From assembly GCA_030647905.1 (NCBI GenBank), contig JAUSJA010000026.1, positions 532,214 to 596,213 of the forward strand: a stretch of DNA of 64,000 bases, read 5' to 3'. The notes under the pieces were generated by a model. That model did no database searches, had not been told where the DNA came from, and saw only the letters and a list, made by a program, of their open reading frames with translations. The stretch comes from Gemmatimonadaceae bacterium. Lineage in GTDB: Bacteria; Gemmatimonadota; Gemmatimonadetes; Gemmatimonadales; Gemmatimonadaceae. The position numbers were made by a program, and so were the translations under genes. Positions 26,552 to 34,354 of this stretch are shown in pieces (the stretch's first letter is position 1; each line of letters begins with the position of its first letter).

Positions 26552-27211
26552 TCTCGTGAAGTAATCCTTCGCGATGAATGCGCCGACGAGCACCGCGTAC
26601 TGGAGGAAAGTGCTGATCTCGCTTCGCCACGCCTCGCGCCAGTCGTTCTCGCCGGTCGCCGGCTCGTCGGGTTTCCGCGGAAGCCACCGGGGCGCGGAGT
26701 TCTTGTAGTCCAGGTACTCGCGTCCGAACGTGGACTCGAGCACTCCCTCCTCATACCGCACGATAAGACTGTACTCGGCCGCGAACAACAGCACCGCGAC
26801 CGGAAGGAACCACATCACTCCCGAGATGACGCAGAAGCCGATCCACACGAGGAAGTTTCCGTTGTACAGCGGATTCCTGCTCCACGCGAAGATGCCGTAG
26901 GTCACGAGCCGCTGCACGTCGCGCGAGCGACGGCGCGTCTTGGTTCCCGCGGCGGCAACACCCGCGAGCCGGAAATACTCCCCGATGGCGATCAGCACTC
27001 CGCCGATCACCCAGCGGCTCGGCGACGTCGTTCCCCTGTTTATGAGCGGGATGCCAAGAAAAAGGATCGGCAGCCATCCGCGATTCCGGAAAAGGATCGC
27101 GCCTATCCGCGCCGACGGTGACAGCTCCGCGGCGCTGACCTGCTGCCGCGGCGGCACAGGCTGGTCTTCCTCCCTCGTCACTTCGCTCGGCAGCTCCGGC
27201 CAACCGGGCAT
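26549..27211 (-). CDS. isoprenylcysteine/phospholipid methyltransferase-like membrane protein
   Basis: 220 residues with about five hydrophobic segments. The C-terminal motif block (LVTYGIFAWSRNPLYNGNF, RYEEGVLESTFGREYLDYK) is that of the ICMT/PEMT superfamily, where RNPxYxG and the E-E pair bind SAM and substrate. In bacteria these enzymes methylate small or lipid substrates at the membrane. The start at 27211 shares bases with the stop of the thioesterase gene, so the two are coupled. The substrate is unknown. Confidence 0.8.
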   Translation of the reverse strand: MPGWPELPSEVTREEDQPVPPRQQVSAAELSPSARIGAILFRNRGWLPILFLGIPLINRGTTSPSRWVIGGVLIAIGEYFRLAGVAAAGTKTRRRSRDVQRLVTYGIFAWSRNPLYNGNFLVWIGFCVISGVMWFLPVAVLLFAAEYSLIVRYEEGVLESTFGREYLDYKNSAPRWLPRKPDEPATGENDWREAWRSEISTFLQYAVLVGAFIAKDYFTR

Positions 27212-27609
27212 CAATCCCCCCACGGGGAAAAAATCTCGCGCCACTCGTCGGGAACCGGCATTGGCTTTCCCTCGGGAGAGAGCGTGACGTACACCACCTT
27301 CGCCTCGCAGACAGGCGCGCCGCGCTGGTTCGTCGCGACCTGCCTCACGGTGAAGCTGGTCTTGCCGATCGCCTGCAGTCCGGTGCGGACTATGAAGTCG
27401 TCGCCGGGCAGCGCGGGAGTGCTGTACGAGGCCTCGACGTGCCGCACCACCGCCCACTGCGCGCGCTTGACGTAATCCTCGAACCGCATGTGTTTCTCGA
27501 GCGCACTCCATCGCGCGCGCTCGAGAAGCATGAGTATGTTCGCGTGGTTAACGTGCCCGGCGGTATCGCAGTCGCTCGGATAGATATGGATCTTCAGTTC
27601 GTCAGACAT
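27211..27609 (-). CDS. acyl-CoA thioesterase (4HBT hotdog fold)
   Basis: 132 residues. The hotdog-fold active-site helix is SDCDTAGHVNHANILMLLE, with Asp15 in the position of the catalytic Asp of 4-hydroxybenzoyl-CoA thioesterases. The strand region EASYSTPALPGDDFIVRTGL and SFTVRQVATNQRGAPVCEAK completes the fold. It hydrolyses short or aromatic acyl-CoAs. It is the first gene of a two-gene operon with the membrane methyltransferase and is divergent from rnd. Confidence 0.85.
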   Translation of the reverse strand: MSDELKIHIYPSDCDTAGHVNHANILMLLERARWSALEKHMRFEDYVKRAQWAVVRHVEASYSTPALPGDDFIVRTGLQAIGKTSFTVRQVATNQRGAPVCEAKVVYVTLSPEGKPMPVPDEWREIFSPWGD

Positions 27610-27693
27610 GATGCGTCAAAAGTTAACACGGGGTCTGCACGATCGTGGATTTGTGTCTGCACCGGTGGCTGCCTGACCTGCTAGATTGGCTGA

Positions 27694-28836
27694 ATGGCCA
27701 TTTTGGATTCAGAAGCGCTGCTGTACATAGAGACCGAGCAGGAGGCGGACGACTTCCTGGACGACATCTCGGGAGTGCGCGAAATCGCCGTGGATACCGA
27801 GGGGGCGAGCTTCCATCGCTTCATTGATCGAATCTATCTCCTGCAGCTCACGACGCGCGAACGGAGTGCGATCATAGATCCGCTTCCCATCGGCATGCCG
27901 AAGCGGCTTGGCGAAATCCTTCAGGATCCGGACGTCGAGGTCGTGTTCCACGACGCCGACTACGACCTGCGGCTACTGCATCAGGATTACGGCTGGCATG
28001 TGAACCGGATCTTCGACACGCGCATCGCCGCCCAGCTTCTTGGCATCAAGGCGTTCGGGCTTGCGGCCCTGCTGGACCAGTTCTTCGGAGTGAAGCTCGA
28101 CAAGAAGCATCAGCGGGCCGACTGGTCGCTGCGTCCGCTGACGCGGGGGATGCTCGACTACGCGGCCCAGGACACGCGGTATCTGCTGGATCTCCGCGAT
28201 CAGCTCAAGGCGCGGCTGGAAAAACTGGGTCGGTGGGAGTGGGCGAAAGAGGAGTTCGATCGGCTCGAGGGAACGAAGTGGGAGGAAGACGATTCCTCGA
28301 TGGCTTTCCTCAGGATCAAGGGCGCGCGCGACCTGACGCGCCGCGAGCTGGCGCTGCTGCGCGAGCTGGTGCCGTGGCGCGATTCCGTCGCGCGCGAGGT
28401 GGATCGGGCGACGTTCCGTGTGATGGGCAACGAGGTGCTGCTCGATATCGCGCGTACCGCGCCGCAGACAGTCAAGGATCTGTCGAGTCTCAAGGGAATG
28501 CCGCGCGGCATCCTCGATCGCAGCGCGACCGCCGTTCTCTCGGCGGTGAAGCGCGGTCTCGAGGTGGCTGAGGAGCACCTGCCGCGGTTTCCGCGCTCGC
28601 CGAAGTGGGAGCGGGAGGATGATCTCGATGCCAGGGTGTCGAAGCTGAAGATGGTGCGCGATGCGGCGGCAACGCGTCTTTCGCTGGATCCCGGCGTTCT
28701 CTGCTCGCGCGAGCGGCTCGAGGCGGTCGTTCGGAGAAAGCCGTCGAGTGTGAAGGACCTCGAGGAGATCTCCGGTCTGCGGCGGTGGCAGATCGCGGAG
28801 ATGGGCGAGGATTTCGTTGGGGCATTGAAGTCGTAG
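27694..28836 (+). CDS. rnd: ribonuclease D
   Basis: 380 residues. DEDDy 3'-5' exonuclease: Exo I IAVDTEGASFHR (Asp34, Glu36), Exo II VVFHDADYDLRLL, and Exo III RGMLDYAAQDTRYLLDLRDQ with Tyr and Asp. Two HRDC domains follow (about 210-285 and 300-375; the second ends LEEISGLRRWQIAEMGEDF). The enzyme trims tRNA and structured RNA 3' ends. Start at 27694, complete, standard length. Confidence 0.93.
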   Translation: MAILDSEALLYIETEQEADDFLDDISGVREIAVDTEGASFHRFIDRIYLLQLTTRERSAIIDPLPIGMPKRLGEILQDPDVEVVFHDADYDLRLLHQDYGWHVNRIFDTRIAAQLLGIKAFGLAALLDQFFGVKLDKKHQRADWSLRPLTRGMLDYAAQDTRYLLDLRDQLKARLEKLGRWEWAKEEFDRLEGTKWEEDDSSMAFLRIKGARDLTRRELALLRELVPWRDSVAREVDRATFRVMGNEVLLDIARTAPQTVKDLSSLKGMPRGILDRSATAVLSAVKRGLEVAEEHLPRFPRSPKWEREDDLDARVSKLKMVRDAAATRLSLDPGVLCSRERLEAVVRRKPSSVKDLEEISGLRRWQIAEMGEDFVGALKS

Positions 28837-28864
28837 TGTTTCCGCAGTACCACGTGGTCTCTGA

Positions 28865-29311
28865 TTAAAACCCGAGGTACGCCCTCACGCGCGGCTCCAT
28901 TTTCTCCGGAGTCCAGAAGGGCGTCCACACGAGGTTCATGTCCACGCTCTCGACACCGGGGAGCGTTTTTATCTCCTGCTCGGCGTTGCTCATGATCTCG
29001 TGGCCCGAGGGACAGCCCGGTGACGTGAGGGTCATGTCCACCTTCACCTTCGTGCCCGTCACGCTGATGTCGTAGACGAGACCCAGGTCGAGGATGTTGA
29101 GATTGAGATCCGGGTCCTTTACGCGGCGAAGGGCCAGCTTGACCTGATCCTCGCTAACGACACCAGGGGTATCGGAGGATTCCTCGCCTGTGGCGACGCT
29201 CAGCGGGATGGCTCGCCCTTCGGCGATGCTGTCATCCACGACGGTGGGTCTGTCGTCGCTCGTGGAGTGCGGCGTTACCGCGGCCGCGGCGGTATCGGGA
29301 TGATCACTCAT
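28865..29311 (-). CDS. MIP18/DUF59 family metal-sulfur cluster assembly protein
   Basis: 148 residues. A disordered, acidic N-terminal 50 residues precede the MIP18 fold: LALRRVKDPDLNLNILDLG, VKVDMTLTSPGCPSGHEIM (Cys in the conserved TxxGCP motif) and ESVDMNLVWTPFW. Members (PaaD, SufT) help Fe-S cluster maturation. It lies ten bases downstream of the serine hydrolase on the same strand. The long N-terminal tail is not typical; translation could begin later, but no better start is visible. Confidence 0.86.
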   Translation of the reverse strand: MSDHPDTAAAAVTPHSTSDDRPTVVDDSIAEGRAIPLSVATGEESSDTPGVVSEDQVKLALRRVKDPDLNLNILDLGLVYDISVTGTKVKVDMTLTSPGCPSGHEIMSNAEQEIKTLPGVESVDMNLVWTPFWTPEKMEPRVRAYLGF

Positions 29312-29320
29312 CCAATAAAC

Positions 29321-30796
29321 CTAGTGGTGTTTCGTCGTCCGCGAAGACTTCCTGACGGCCTTCTTCACCGTTTTTTTCTTCGCGGACGCGGCCGAAGAGT
29401 GCTTTGATTTCGCCGAGCTGCTCTTCACCGCGGCGCGCTTTGCTTTCGCCGAGCGGTTCGCCTTCGCCGATCTGGATTTCGTCGCCTTCGCGGTTCTCGC
29501 GGCCGTGCACTTCACGCGACTGCGCCTGCTGCGCGCGCTGCGTGCTCTGACTGCCTTCGCGCAGCGCACCGGATGTGGCTTGGGCCGCGTCCACCCGATC
29601 TCTTCGTCGGCGCGGAACGCGATCGGCATTGCCAGTATCGGCGTCGGACCGTCGAGAACGGCGAGAACTGCGGCATCAGAAAGATCGGAGCGCACGTCGG
29701 AGATGATCCTTGCCGGGCGCTGTGCTCTCGCCGCGTGCACGCGGTTGGTGAGCAGCACCACGAACATCTCGCGATCGGGGTCGATCCAGATGGATGTGCC
29801 GGTGTAGCCGGTGTGTCCATACGCGCGCTCGGTCAGATACTTGCCCGAGCCGTAATCACCGTCGGCGGTGTCCCAGCCCAGCGCGCGGTGTCCCGCCGCG
29901 CGGCGTGTGAACAGCGAGACGGTCGAGTCGGTGAGGATCTGCACGCCGTCGTAGGTACCGCCGTTCAGCATCATCTGGGCGAAGATCGAGAGGTCGGCAG
30001 CGGTGCTGAACAGACCCGCATGTCCGGCGATTCCGCCCAGCGCGTACGCGTTCTCGTCGTGCACTTCGCCGCGCAGCGGATATCCGCGCGGAGGAGTGAC
30101 CTCTGTCGGCGCGATGCGGTAGCGCAGCGAATCTGCGGGGCGATAGAAGGTGTCGTGCATACCCAGCGGTCCGAACACGCGATTCGCAAGGAACACGTCC
30201 AGCCGCTGGCCGGAAATCTCCTCGACGATCATGCCGAGTACGTCGGCGCCGAGATCGGAATAGACGTACGCGGAATTGGGGCGGTACTCGAGCGTAGTCT
30301 CGAGGACCATGTCGCGCGCTTCCTTCGGGCTGTGCGCGCTCCGCCAGAGATCGCGGCCCGCGGGAAGTCCGGAGCGGTGGGTCAGGAGCTCCCGAACAGT
30401 CACCTGATCCTTGAGGCCGCCGGAGAACGCCGGGAGATAGCGGAGCACCGGCGCATCGAGATCGATTTTCTTCTCGTCGTACAGCACCATCACCGCGGTC
30501 GTCGTGCCGACGACCTTGCTGAGCGACGCGATGTCGTAAATGGTGTTTTCGGCCTCAACGGGGGAGCTCATGTTGGACCAGGAGAGCCTGCCGAACCCTT
30601 TCTCCCACACCGCGGCGCCCTTGCGCCCGACAACGACCGCCGCACCCGGATACCCACCCGCTGTTATTCCGCGCTGCACAACCCGGTCGATGGACTCGAG
30701 ACGTGACGCGGACATGCCTACAGCGTCGGGTGCCTTTGGCGGCAGGCCGTCCCCACCATGGGCAAGCGTGAGGGCGATCACAATTACCTTCAGCAA
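29321..30796 (-). CDS. beta-lactamase-fold serine hydrolase with a histone-H1-like C-terminal tail
   Basis: 491 residues. A short signal-like N-terminus leads to the serine hydrolase domain (20-400). The catalytic SxxK is SLSK (91-94), the Tyr is in YSD (179-181) and the third motif is HTGYTG (328-333). This is a class C beta-lactamase/esterase-type enzyme, probably periplasmic. Residues 404-491 are different: almost only Ala, Ser, Lys, Arg and Thr, with repeated SAK and AKA units, like histone H1 or HC1 tails. The tail could bind polyanions. Complete gene, 10 bases upstream of the MIP18 gene. Confidence 0.85.
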   Translation of the reverse strand: MLKVIVIALTLAHGGDGLPPKAPDAVGMSASRLESIDRVVQRGITAGGYPGAAVVVGRKGAAVWEKGFGRLSWSNMSSPVEAENTIYDIASLSKVVGTTTAVMVLYDEKKIDLDAPVLRYLPAFSGGLKDQVTVRELLTHRSGLPAGRDLWRSAHSPKEARDMVLETTLEYRPNSAYVYSDLGADVLGMIVEEISGQRLDVFLANRVFGPLGMHDTFYRPADSLRYRIAPTEVTPPRGYPLRGEVHDENAYALGGIAGHAGLFSTAADLSIFAQMMLNGGTYDGVQILTDSTVSLFTRRAAGHRALGWDTADGDYGSGKYLTERAYGHTGYTGTSIWIDPDREMFVVLLTNRVHAARAQRPARIISDVRSDLSDAAVLAVLDGPTPILAMPIAFRADEEIGWTRPKPHPVRCAKAVRARSARSRRSRVKCTAARTAKATKSRSAKANRSAKAKRAAVKSSSAKSKHSSAASAKKKTVKKAVRKSSRTTKHH

Positions 30797-31013
30797 TTCG
30801 AACTCCTTCCCTGCTATCTACTCGCAAGACTCCAGATATGTTCCGGGTTCCCGGGAACATGGCCAGCCCGGACATCGGCTGCGAAAACATCATATATAGG
30901 GGGTGACGACCGGTCCAGGCGGTAGTCACGGCGATTCATAGTAATACGTGACTGCGAGAAGACCAGATTTTTTTTCGGGAGATTTGAGCACTTGTTTGCT
31001 TTCACGATCCGGA

Positions 31014-31040
31014 GGAAACCCCCGCCTCCACCCCCGTGAC
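31014..31040 (+). promoter_or_regulatory. candidate ECF-type promoter of the sigma factor operon
   Basis: GGAAAC (31014-31019) and CGTGAC (31035-31040), 15 bases apart, match the usual ECF pattern (GGAAC, 16 bp, CGT). The start codon is at 31056, so the leader would be very short. It suggests that the sigma factor drives its own operon. Confidence 0.45.
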
Positions 31041-31055
31041 TAACTTGAAGACGGG

Positions 31056-31628
31056 ATGCAAACCGACCAGCTAGAGCTTCAGCGCGCCATTAAAGGCGAT
31101 GAGGCGGCGATGCGGCAGCTATGGCTGCGGCACTCGCCGCACATCGACGCCGTTGTTCGCCGCCTGTGCGGGGACCACGACGTCGCGGCTGACATCGCGC
31201 AGGAAGTGTGGATCCAGATCTTCAGGGCGCTCCCGGGTTACAGGGGAGAGTCGCAGTTCGGGACGTGGGCCCACCGGATCGCGGTGAACCGCACCTTGAA
31301 CGCGCTTCGGAAGATCAAGCGGATCGCGAAGATCGAGACCGAGATCGAGGACGACAGCGCGTTTGTCGAAGGGGACAGCGACAGGACGTTCCTCGCCGAA
31401 TCAATAGACCAGGCGATGGGGCAGCTCTCTCCGGGAGCGCGGACGGTGTTCGTGCTTCACGATATCGAGGGCTACACTCACGAGGAGATCGGGAAGGAGC
31501 TCGGCATCACGTCGGGCGGATCGAAATCGCAACTGTTCAAGGCACGCGCCAAGCTTCGCCGGCTGCTGGCGCATGTGGTGGATGAATCAAGGGCCGGCAC
31601 TGGAATGACACATGTTGCCCCTGTCTGA
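31056..31628 (+). CDS. ECF RNA polymerase sigma factor
   Basis: 190 residues. Region 2 has DVAADIAQEVWIQIFRALPG and FGTWAHRIAVNRTLNALRK; region 4 has LSPGARTVFVLHDIEGYTHE and EIGKELGITSGGSKSQLFKA. It is complete. It overlaps the next gene (start 31612) by 17 bases, the usual coupling of sigma and anti-sigma. An ECF-like promoter precedes it. The regulon may include the following PDZ protein. Confidence 0.9.
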   Translation: MQTDQLELQRAIKGDEAAMRQLWLRHSPHIDAVVRRLCGDHDVAADIAQEVWIQIFRALPGYRGESQFGTWAHRIAVNRTLNALRKIKRIAKIETEIEDDSAFVEGDSDRTFLAESIDQAMGQLSPGARTVFVLHDIEGYTHEEIGKELGITSGGSKSQLFKARAKLRRLLAHVVDESRAGTGMTHVAPV

Positions 31629-32214
31629 AAACGCATTGGACGATCTCGTCGCTCGCGAGCGCGAGCGAGGCGCGCCTCCTCTGACGAACTGGGATTCGCT
31701 CGCCGTGCAGCTGCGCGCGGAAGGACTGATACGGGATTCCGCCGTTTCGCGGTTTGCGGGAAGCACGTGGATGCGTGTCGCCGCCGGACTCGCGCTGGCG
31801 GTGGGAGGCGCTGCAGTCGGACGCGCGTCGGCGGGCGCTTCGCTCATGCCTGCTCGTGTTGCCCAGACCGCTTCATCGGACGTGACTCCCGCGACCGCCA
31901 CGGCGCCGCAGTTCAAGTCGCCTGGAGAGGCGTGGGACGTTCTCAACCGCGCGGGTGAGGAATACCAGCGCGCGTCGGCATATCTGTCGGCGAGCAACAC
32001 CGAAGTGCCGATGCCGGCCAATCCGTCGCAGTATCGCACGCGTCTCGCGGCGCTCGATGGCGTGATGACCGAGATCCGCGGCGCGCTGAAGGAGGCGCCG
32101 GAAGATCCAGTGATAAATCAGTACTACCTCGCGACGGTCGGTGCGCGCGAAGCAACTCTCCGCCAGCTCGGGACGACACTGCGTCCAGCCGGCGTTAGTC
32201 TCAATCGGTTTTAA
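31612..32214 (+). CDS. putative anti-sigma factor, single-span membrane protein
   Basis: 200 residues. The N-terminal 50 residues are cytoplasmic (LVARERERGAPPLTNWDSLA), followed by one transmembrane segment (MRVAAGLALAVGGAAVGRAS) and a periplasmic helical domain (GEAWDVLNRAGEEYQRASAY, then GALKEAPEDPVINQYYLATV). It lacks the HxxxCxxC zinc motif of ZAS proteins. Identification rests on its overlap with the ECF gene and its topology. The periplasmic part may sense envelope stress. Confidence 0.7.
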   Translation: MLPLSENALDDLVARERERGAPPLTNWDSLAVQLRAEGLIRDSAVSRFAGSTWMRVAAGLALAVGGAAVGRASAGASLMPARVAQTASSDVTPATATAPQFKSPGEAWDVLNRAGEEYQRASAYLSASNTEVPMPANPSQYRTRLAALDGVMTEIRGALKEAPEDPVINQYYLATVGAREATLRQLGTTLRPAGVSLNRF

Positions 32215-32217
32215 GGG

Positions 32218-33045
32218 ATGCGGGACATGCGGCTAGCGAAATCATCGCTGGGAATCAGCCTTATCGCGCTTCTCGCCGTCGCCCCGGCGACGGTACGCGC
32301 GCAGGAGCCGCCGAAGGGGTGGGTCGGAGTGGTCATCACGACGGGCATCGGCCAAGCCAATGAGTCGGGGGCGATGGTGTTCAACGACTATCCGGTGATC
32401 GAGTCAATCGAGCCCGGATCTCCCGCTGAGAAGGCCGGGCTGCAGACGGGCGACCTTCTGATCTCGATCAACTCGCAGGATTTCCGGAAGAATCCGATCC
32501 CCATGAGCAGTCTTCTCGTGCCGGGACAGAGGATCACCTTCCGCTACAAGCGGAACGATGTCCTCAGGAGAATCAGTCTCGAGGTGGTCGAGCGTCCGGT
32601 GAATACGTCGGGACGCGTCGTTCTCTCGATCATCGGTCCGGCTCCGTCGGAAGGCGCCGGCACGCGCGCGCGCACCGAGGCGACGATGAGCCGCCCCGTG
32701 CGCACGAGAATCGCGCTGCCTCCGATGGTATCCATTGCGCCGATCGCTTTCGGTACGGGAACGCCGTTCATCGGAATCGCCGGCGCCGAACTGACTCAGC
32801 TCAACGCCGATCTCCGCGATGCGCTCAACCTGAAGGGCGACGGAGTGTTCGTAATCAACGTTGCGGTCGGCACACCGGCCGGTGACGCAGGGCTCAAGAG
32901 CGGGGACGTGATCGTCCGCGCGGCCAAGGAAGCGGTGCAGAATCCCGGCGAGCTGATTCGCCTCATGCGCGCGTCGGTGGACAATTCGCTTCAGCTCCAG
33001 GTGTTGCGCAAGCGCAAAGCCCAGACGATCACACTGCGCTGGTAA
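32218..33045 (+). CDS. exported protein with two PDZ domains
   Basis: 275 residues. Signal peptide ends at TVRAQ. The first PDZ (about 30-125) has VIESIEPGSPAEKAGLQTGD, LLISIN; the second (about 180-272) has GVFVINVAVGTPAGDAGLKS, GDVIVRAAKEAV. There is no protease domain. It starts three bases after the putative anti-sigma stop, so it is the third gene of the ECF operon and may bind misfolded peptide C-termini and report to the anti-sigma factor, as RseB/DegS-like parts do elsewhere. Confidence 0.85.
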   Translation: MRDMRLAKSSLGISLIALLAVAPATVRAQEPPKGWVGVVITTGIGQANESGAMVFNDYPVIESIEPGSPAEKAGLQTGDLLISINSQDFRKNPIPMSSLLVPGQRITFRYKRNDVLRRISLEVVERPVNTSGRVVLSIIGPAPSEGAGTRARTEATMSRPVRTRIALPPMVSIAPIAFGTGTPFIGIAGAELTQLNADLRDALNLKGDGVFVINVAVGTPAGDAGLKSGDVIVRAAKEAVQNPGELIRLMRASVDNSLQLQVLRKRKAQTITLRW

Positions 33046-33130
33046 TCAGTCGAGCTTCCGCCCTGACCATTGCAGGCGTGCAGTCGTATCAGGCTCCATC
33101 TTACTTCTGTCAACATCCAGCAGAGGGCTT

Positions 33131-33781
33131 GTGGATTCGTTCAAGGAAGACCGCTCCATCTGTGGGTGCGGCAACGTGCATGGAATCCGCCGTGTGGTTC
33201 TTACGGGCGGGCCCGGAGCGGGAAAATCCGCCGTGCTCGAGCTCGTCAAGCAGTCGTTCTGCCCCCACGTGATGGTCCTCCCTGAATCGGCGGGAATCGT
33301 TTTCGGCGGCGGATTTCCACGGCGCCCTGACCTCGGCGCGTCGCAGGCGGCGCAGCGCGCGATCTTCCACGTTCAGCGCGAGCTCGAGAACGCCGCCGAG
33401 GGTCAGAACCCAGCGGTGATTCTCTGTGATCGTGGAACCGTGGATGGGGGAGCGTACTGGAGCGGTAGTCCGGACCTGTGGACGTCCGTGGGGACGACGC
33501 TCCCGGCGCAGCTTGCCAGGTACTCAGCAGTGATCCACCTGCGTGTTCCTTCCGCGGACGGCGGATACAACAACAACAATCTGCTTCGCGTGGAGTCGGC
33601 AACGGAGGCGGCAAAGATCGACGACCGGATCGCGCAGTTATGGGCCAAACATCCTCACCGCTTCTCGGTCGAGCCAGCGGAGAGTTTCCTGGTCAAAGCC
33701 GCCCGAGTTCTCGAGATACTCAAGGAACTCGTCCCGGAGTGCTGCCGCCACCACATCGTTCCGCTCTCGAAGCTGGAGTAG
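33131..33781 (+). CDS. AAA_28-type ATP/GTP-binding protein
   Basis: 216 residues. Walker A is VVLTGGPGAGKSAVLELV, Walker B is VILCDRGTVDGGAYW. The lid has LLRVESATEAAKIDDRIAQL. Similar P-loop proteins bind nucleotides with an unknown phosphoacceptor. The GTG start at 33131 follows AGAGGG. Its last 62 bases overlap the end of the convergent mocA-like gene, unusual but open in both frames. Cysteines CGCG near the N-terminus are not a known motif. Confidence 0.75.
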   Translation: MDSFKEDRSICGCGNVHGIRRVVLTGGPGAGKSAVLELVKQSFCPHVMVLPESAGIVFGGGFPRRPDLGASQAAQRAIFHVQRELENAAEGQNPAVILCDRGTVDGGAYWSGSPDLWTSVGTTLPAQLARYSAVIHLRVPSADGGYNNNNLLRVESATEAAKIDDRIAQLWAKHPHRFSVEPAESFLVKAARVLEILKELVPECCRHHIVPLSKLE

Positions 33782-34337
33782 GCAACCGCTCGGCATCCGC
33801 GGGTGTGTCTATGTCCAGCGCCGCCGTGTCCAGAGGTACCGCCGTTACCTCGCCGCGATTTTCGCGAAGCCAGCGGCCGGCGCCCGTATCGCCGGTGAGC
33901 TTCATCAACGAAGGCATGTGCTCTCTGCCGAATATCGCCGGCACGCCGAGAGTGCCAGCGTACTCTGACGCTACGATGCGACGACCCTGCCCGAACCTGT
34001 TGACGAGGCCCTGAAGCGCCGGGGCGTCTACAAGCGGCTGATCGGCGAGCATCACGAGAACTCCATCGTAAGACGTCTGGTGATCGAGAAAGCGCAGACC
34101 CGCGGTGAGCGACGACGCCAGACCGCTCTTCCACTGGTGATTGACGACGATCTCGACCGTCAGCGCACCGAGCGAGGGGACGATTTCATCGGCATTGGCG
34201 CCGACCACCACGATGACGGGTGCCAGTCCCGCGGCGAGGGCGGCCGACGCCGCGCGGCGCACCAGCGTCTCGCCGCCGTGCATCAACAACTGCTTCGGTG
34301 ATCCGAAACGCGTCGAGCCGCCGGCCGCGAGTATCAC
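33720..34337 (-). CDS. mocA: molybdenum cofactor cytidylyltransferase (MocA-like)
   Basis: 205 residues. Nucleotidyltransferase signature ILAAGGSTRFGSPKQLL at the N-terminus, later VVNHQWKSGLASSLTAGLRF, VLMLADQPLVD and DIDTPADAERL. MocA transfers CMP to Mo-molybdopterin, giving the cofactor used by xanthine dehydrogenase-type enzymes. The GTG start at 34337 is the only usable codon after an upstream stop; xdhC ends at 34355, so the two are probably coupled. It belongs with the divergent dehydrogenase genes. The 3' end overlaps the ATPase gene by 62 bases. Confidence 0.83.
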   Translation of the reverse strand: MILAAGGSTRFGSPKQLLMHGGETLVRRAASAALAAGLAPVIVVVGANADEIVPSLGALTVEIVVNHQWKSGLASSLTAGLRFLDHQTSYDGVLVMLADQPLVDAPALQGLVNRFGQGRRIVASEYAGTLGVPAIFGREHMPSLMKLTGDTGAGRWLRENRGEVTAVPLDTAALDIDTPADAERLPTPASRAERCGGGSTPGRVP

Positions 34338-34354
34338 AGCCCCGATGACCGCCG

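Noticed and set aside
29573..30706. 377-codon plus-strand frame opposite the serine hydrolase
   Set aside because: Antisense shadow; the minus frame has SxxK, YSD and HTG motifs.
30968..30975. Run of eight Ts as a terminator of an upstream gene
   Set aside because: No stem precedes it and no plus-strand gene ends there.
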